35,944 nucleotides of DNA from Sphingomonadales bacterium (GTDB lineage Bacteria > Pseudomonadota > Alphaproteobacteria > Sphingomonadales > Sphingomonadaceae): positions 1 through 35,944 of the forward strand of contig JAAURJ010000030.1 in the NCBI GenBank assembly GCA_012032285.1, given 5' to 3'. The notes under the pieces were generated by a model, which worked only from the letters and a program-made list of their open reading frames with translations, made no database searches and was not told the DNA's origin. The position numbers were made by a program, and so were the translations under genes. This document shows, in pieces, positions 33,609 through 35,944 of this stretch (positions are counted from its first letter, which is position 1; the number at the start of each line of letters is the position of its first letter).

Positions 33609-34006
33609 TGGAAGAAGCATTGACAGCCCGCGCCCTTGCCGACGCCGGACTTCAGCCTTTGATCGCGGATCGCTTCACATGGGGGGAGAGGGTTCAGGGT
33701 GAACCGCTTCCGGCGGTCACGGCCATGATGGTTTCGTCTGGGCGCTTCTATTTGCATTCCGGCGCGGACAGCATTGGCAACCCGCGCGTTCAATTCGACT
33801 GCTACGGCAAGACGGCGGCTGAAGCGCTGGCGGTCGCCAAGGCATTGCGAACCATCTTGGAAACAAAAGCGGACGTCGGCGACGTCGCCTTCAGCGTGTC
33901 TTTGCTGGACGCCATGCGCGGTCCTTTGGTCGAAGACGTCGGCGGCGGACGGAAGGTTCATTCCTACTCGCTTGACTTCTTTATCTGGTTTTCACCCGTC
34001 GCCTGA
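33608..34006 (+). CDS. Tail terminator / completion protein (DUF3168)
   Basis: 132 residues starting MEEALTARALADAGLQPLIA, with VSSGRFYLHSGADSIGNPRV, AAEALAVAKALRTIL and VHSYSLDFFIWFSP. This matches DUF3168, which caps the tail tube. The start codon overlaps the gp10-like stop. Confidence 0.88.
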   Translation: MEEALTARALADAGLQPLIADRFTWGERVQGEPLPAVTAMMVSSGRFYLHSGADSIGNPRVQFDCYGKTAAEALAVAKALRTILETKADVGDVAFSVSLLDAMRGPLVEDVGGGRKVHSYSLDFFIWFSPVA

Positions 34007-34051
34007 CGACCAGATCACAATTCGGCGGCATTTCATTAAGGAGTAACTATC

Positions 34052-34495
34052 ATGGCTGGAAAGCACGGCTTAGGCGCGCGGTTCTTTTTGAAGAACCCGC
34101 AAGTCGAAATTTCGAACCTTATGTCGGTCACGCCGCCTAGCGCGACCGTCGAAACAATCGACACGACTGTTCATTCGTCCCCTGGCGGCGTCCGCGAATT
34201 CATCGCTGGCCTGATCGACGCGGGCGAAGGTTCGGTCCGGATTAACTGGATACCAGGTGACGCCGCCGACATTGCGCTTGCCGCCGCGCTTGCCGCGCGC
34301 GTTGTCGAACCGTTCCGGATCAATGTCCCAGCGGCGACGTTGACGCGGGACTTTATCGGGAACTGCGTCGTGACCGGATATGAAAAGGACGACGTTGTTA
34401 TCGACGACAAAATGACCGCCGTCTTGACGATCAAAGCGTCCGGCCTGATCACTGAAGTTGCGGGAACCGCAACCGGCGAGAACCCAGCGCCATGA
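34052..34495 (+). CDS. Major tail tube protein
   Basis: 147 residues starting MAGKHGLGARFFLKNPQVEI. It has LMSVTPPSATVETIDTTVHS, FIAGLIDAGEGSVRINWIPG and IGNCVVTGYEKDDV, a pattern of tail tube proteins of siphoviruses. It forms the inner tube of the tail. AAGGAG lies eight bases upstream. It overlaps the chaperone gene by four bases. Confidence 0.88.
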   Translation: MAGKHGLGARFFLKNPQVEISNLMSVTPPSATVETIDTTVHSSPGGVREFIAGLIDAGEGSVRINWIPGDAADIALAAALAARVVEPFRINVPAATLTRDFIGNCVVTGYEKDDVVIDDKMTAVLTIKASGLITEVAGTATGENPAP

Positions 34496-34854
34496 CCCAG
34501 GAAAAGAAAGCCGATAGCGTCGAGTTCGACGCACTGGACAGCCGCCACACTGTTCGCCTGGTTCCTAGTTCCTGGATCGCGTTGGAAGACGCGGGCCTGG
34601 GCGACGTCAAGACATTGGCGACGAAGCTGGAAGGCGAACCGTCCTTCAAAACCTTTATGATGGTCTTCGCCGCCGGTCTTCGCGGCGGCATGAAAGGGAC
34701 CGACATAACCGACGAACGCGCCCTGGAAATCGCGGACGACATTGGGACCGAACGCATGATCGAAATCGTCGGCGAAGTGGTCACACTGTCATTCCCAAAG
34801 GCCAAGGCGGCGAAAGAGGGAAACGCGAAGACGCCAGCCCAGGCGAAGACGTAG
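34492..34854 (+). CDS. Tail assembly chaperone, short form (G-like)
   Basis: 120 residues: VRLVPSSWIALEDAGLGDVK, FMMVFAAGLRGGMKGTDITD, then a helical tail. This is the G-type tail chaperone (GTA gp10-like), which coats the tape measure during tail assembly. A slippery GGGAAAC near its end allows a longer fusion product. Confidence 0.85.
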   Translation: MTQEKKADSVEFDALDSRHTVRLVPSSWIALEDAGLGDVKTLATKLEGEPSFKTFMMVFAAGLRGGMKGTDITDERALEIADDIGTERMIEIVGEVVTLSFPKAKAAKEGNAKTPAQAKT

Positions 34855-35189
34855 GCTGGGACTGGTATAAGCTGTTAGCGTTATGGTCTGAAGCTGGGTT
34901 CGAACCGGCTGGCTTTTGGGACCAGACGCCGCGAACGCTGGACGCAATCCTGAAGGGTTACGTCCAGCGCCGCCAGATCGAAAACGATCAGTTCATGTCT
35001 CTGGCTTGGCACATGGAAGCACTGTCCCGATCTGGTCGAAAATTCCCGTCGCTGGCGAACTTGCTGGGACGGAAGGGCAACGCCGAAACACGCAAGCAGT
35101 CGAACGAAGAAATTCTGGCGGCAATGCGGACCTGGGCGGCGATGCAAAATGAACAGGTTCGAAAAGAAGAAGGCCAAGGGGGCGCGTAA
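34492..35189 (+). CDS. Tail assembly chaperone, frameshift product (GT-like)
   Basis: A -1 frameshift at 34818-34824 joins the first 111 residues to 121 residues read to 35189. The extension begins REDASPGEDVGWDWYKLLA and continues FEPAGFWDQTPRTLDAILKG and FMSLAWHMEALSRSGRKFPS. It has no good start of its own near its front, so it must be made by frameshifting, as in lambda G/GT. Its TAA overlaps the tape measure ATG. Confidence 0.85.
34818..34824 (+). promoter_or_regulatory. Programmed -1 frameshift site GGGAAAC
   Basis: G GGA AAC lies exactly in frame of the upstream gene, matching X-XXY-YYZ and close to the lambda GGGAAAG site. The -1 frame is open from here to 35189, while the zero frame stops at 34852. 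Confidence 0.85.
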
Positions 35190-35944
35190 TGGACGGATCA
35201 CTGATCGGCGCGTTACGCGTCACCTTGGGCATTGACACGGCAGTCTTCGAAGAAGGACTGGGCATCGCGCAAAAGCGCCTGAACGCGGCTGGGAAGCGGT
35301 TCCAGCAAGTCGGACAGCAAATGTCGGATATTGGGAAGACCTTATCTGTTGCCGTTACAGCGCCGATCCTGGCGGCTGGCGCGGCGGCTGTCCAGGGCGC
35401 GCAAATGCAAGCGCAAGCAATGGCCCAGGTCAACGCCGCGCTTGCCAGCATGGGCGACGGCGCGGGCCGGACGGCGGATCAATTGCTGAAGGCGTCCGAC
35501 GCCCTGGAACTGAACAGCTTGTTCGACGGCGACGAAATTCTTAGCAAGGTCACGGCGAACCTTTTGACCTTTGGCAATGTCGCGGACGAACAGTTCGACC
35601 GCGCTCAACAAGCCGCCGTCGATCTGGCGACACGCATGGGGACCGATCTTCAAAGCGCGACCGTCATGATCGGCAAGGCGTTGAACGATCCGATCAAAGG
35701 GATCAGCGCGCTTCGCCGCGTCGGCATTCAATTGAGCGAAAGCCAGGAAGGCTTGATCCGTTCGATGGTCGCGACCGGCGACACGGCTGGCGCGCAATCA
35801 ATTATCCTGGGCGAACTGGAACGACAGTTCGGCGGCGCGGCGAAGGCGGCGGCTGACACTTCCCCCCTGGCGTCGCGCCCAGGTCGCAATCGGACAGGCT
35901 GGCGACGCTATCGGCGCGATCCTGATCCCCGTCATTGAAAAGAT
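35189..35944 (+). CDS. Tape measure protein, N-terminal part (cut by window edge, one frame break)
   Basis: Starts MDGSLIGALRVTLGIDTAVF, then KRFQQVGQQMSDIGKTLSVA, AAVQGAQMQAQAMAQVNAAL and SALRRVGIQLSESQEGLIRS, the usual opening of tape measure proteins with a long helical core. After KAAADTSPLA the frame breaks at about 35868-35874. The family-like text AQVAIGQAGDAIGAILIPVI continues in the next frame to the window end, one extra base being the simplest reading. The protein sets tail length. Confidence 0.9.

Overview
The window looks like the chromosome of an alphaproteobacterium, most likely a sphingomonad (inferred from the style of the nitrate-assimilation genes, moderate-to-high GC and a NasS/NasT regulatory pair; no taxonomic marker gene is present). 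It splits at a tRNA-Gly gene near 11.12-11.20 kb into a host part and a prophage part. The prophage runs off the right edge, so its far attachment site is not visible.

Host part (1-11.1 kb, protein genes all leftward). Reading in transcription direction: a CnoX-like thioredoxin/TPR protein, a LON substrate-binding-domain protein, MobA (guanylylation of the molybdenum cofactor needed by nitrate reductase), the ANTAR antiterminator NasT and its nitrate/nitrite sensor NasS. A 243-bp leader follows, carrying two hexaloop hairpins (loops AACGGG and AATGGC, both with A at position 1 and G at position 4) and an overlapping intrinsic terminator: the expected target of NasT. It controls nrtA (lipoprotein nitrate-binding protein), nrtB (permease), a fused two-ATPase nrtCD, a porin and nirB (nitrite reductase, cut by the window edge).

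Prophage part (11.2-35.9 kb). A large serine recombinase abuts the tRNA and its last ~20 codons are antisense tRNA sequence. A leftward operon of small early genes follows, including a clear acyl carrier protein. A CI/LexA-type self-cleaving repressor is translationally coupled to a small two-helix membrane protein. A repeated 17-bp operator (CAATAC-N5-GTATTG) sits at three promoters: leftward early, rightward cro-like and rightward late. The rightward early genes include a Cro-like HTH/zinc protein, a GapR-like protein, a RusA resolvase, a C5-cytosine methyltransferase containing an overprinted +1-frame gene, and an HTH replication protein. The late genes form an HK97-like siphovirus module: HNH, terminase small and large subunits, portal, S49 protease, capsid, connectors, a 20-residue-repeat protein, tail tube, G/GT tail chaperones with a GGGAAAC frameshift site, and the start of the tape measure.

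Two cross-cutting observations. First, single-base frame breaks occur in many otherwise intact genes in both halves (nirB, porin, nrtCD, the replication protein, capsid and tape measure). This looks more like sequence-level indel error than decay. Second, the trinucleotide GAG/CTC is strikingly rare in most of the prophage but normal in the methyltransferase and in the host DNA. This points to mosaic import of the methyltransferase block.
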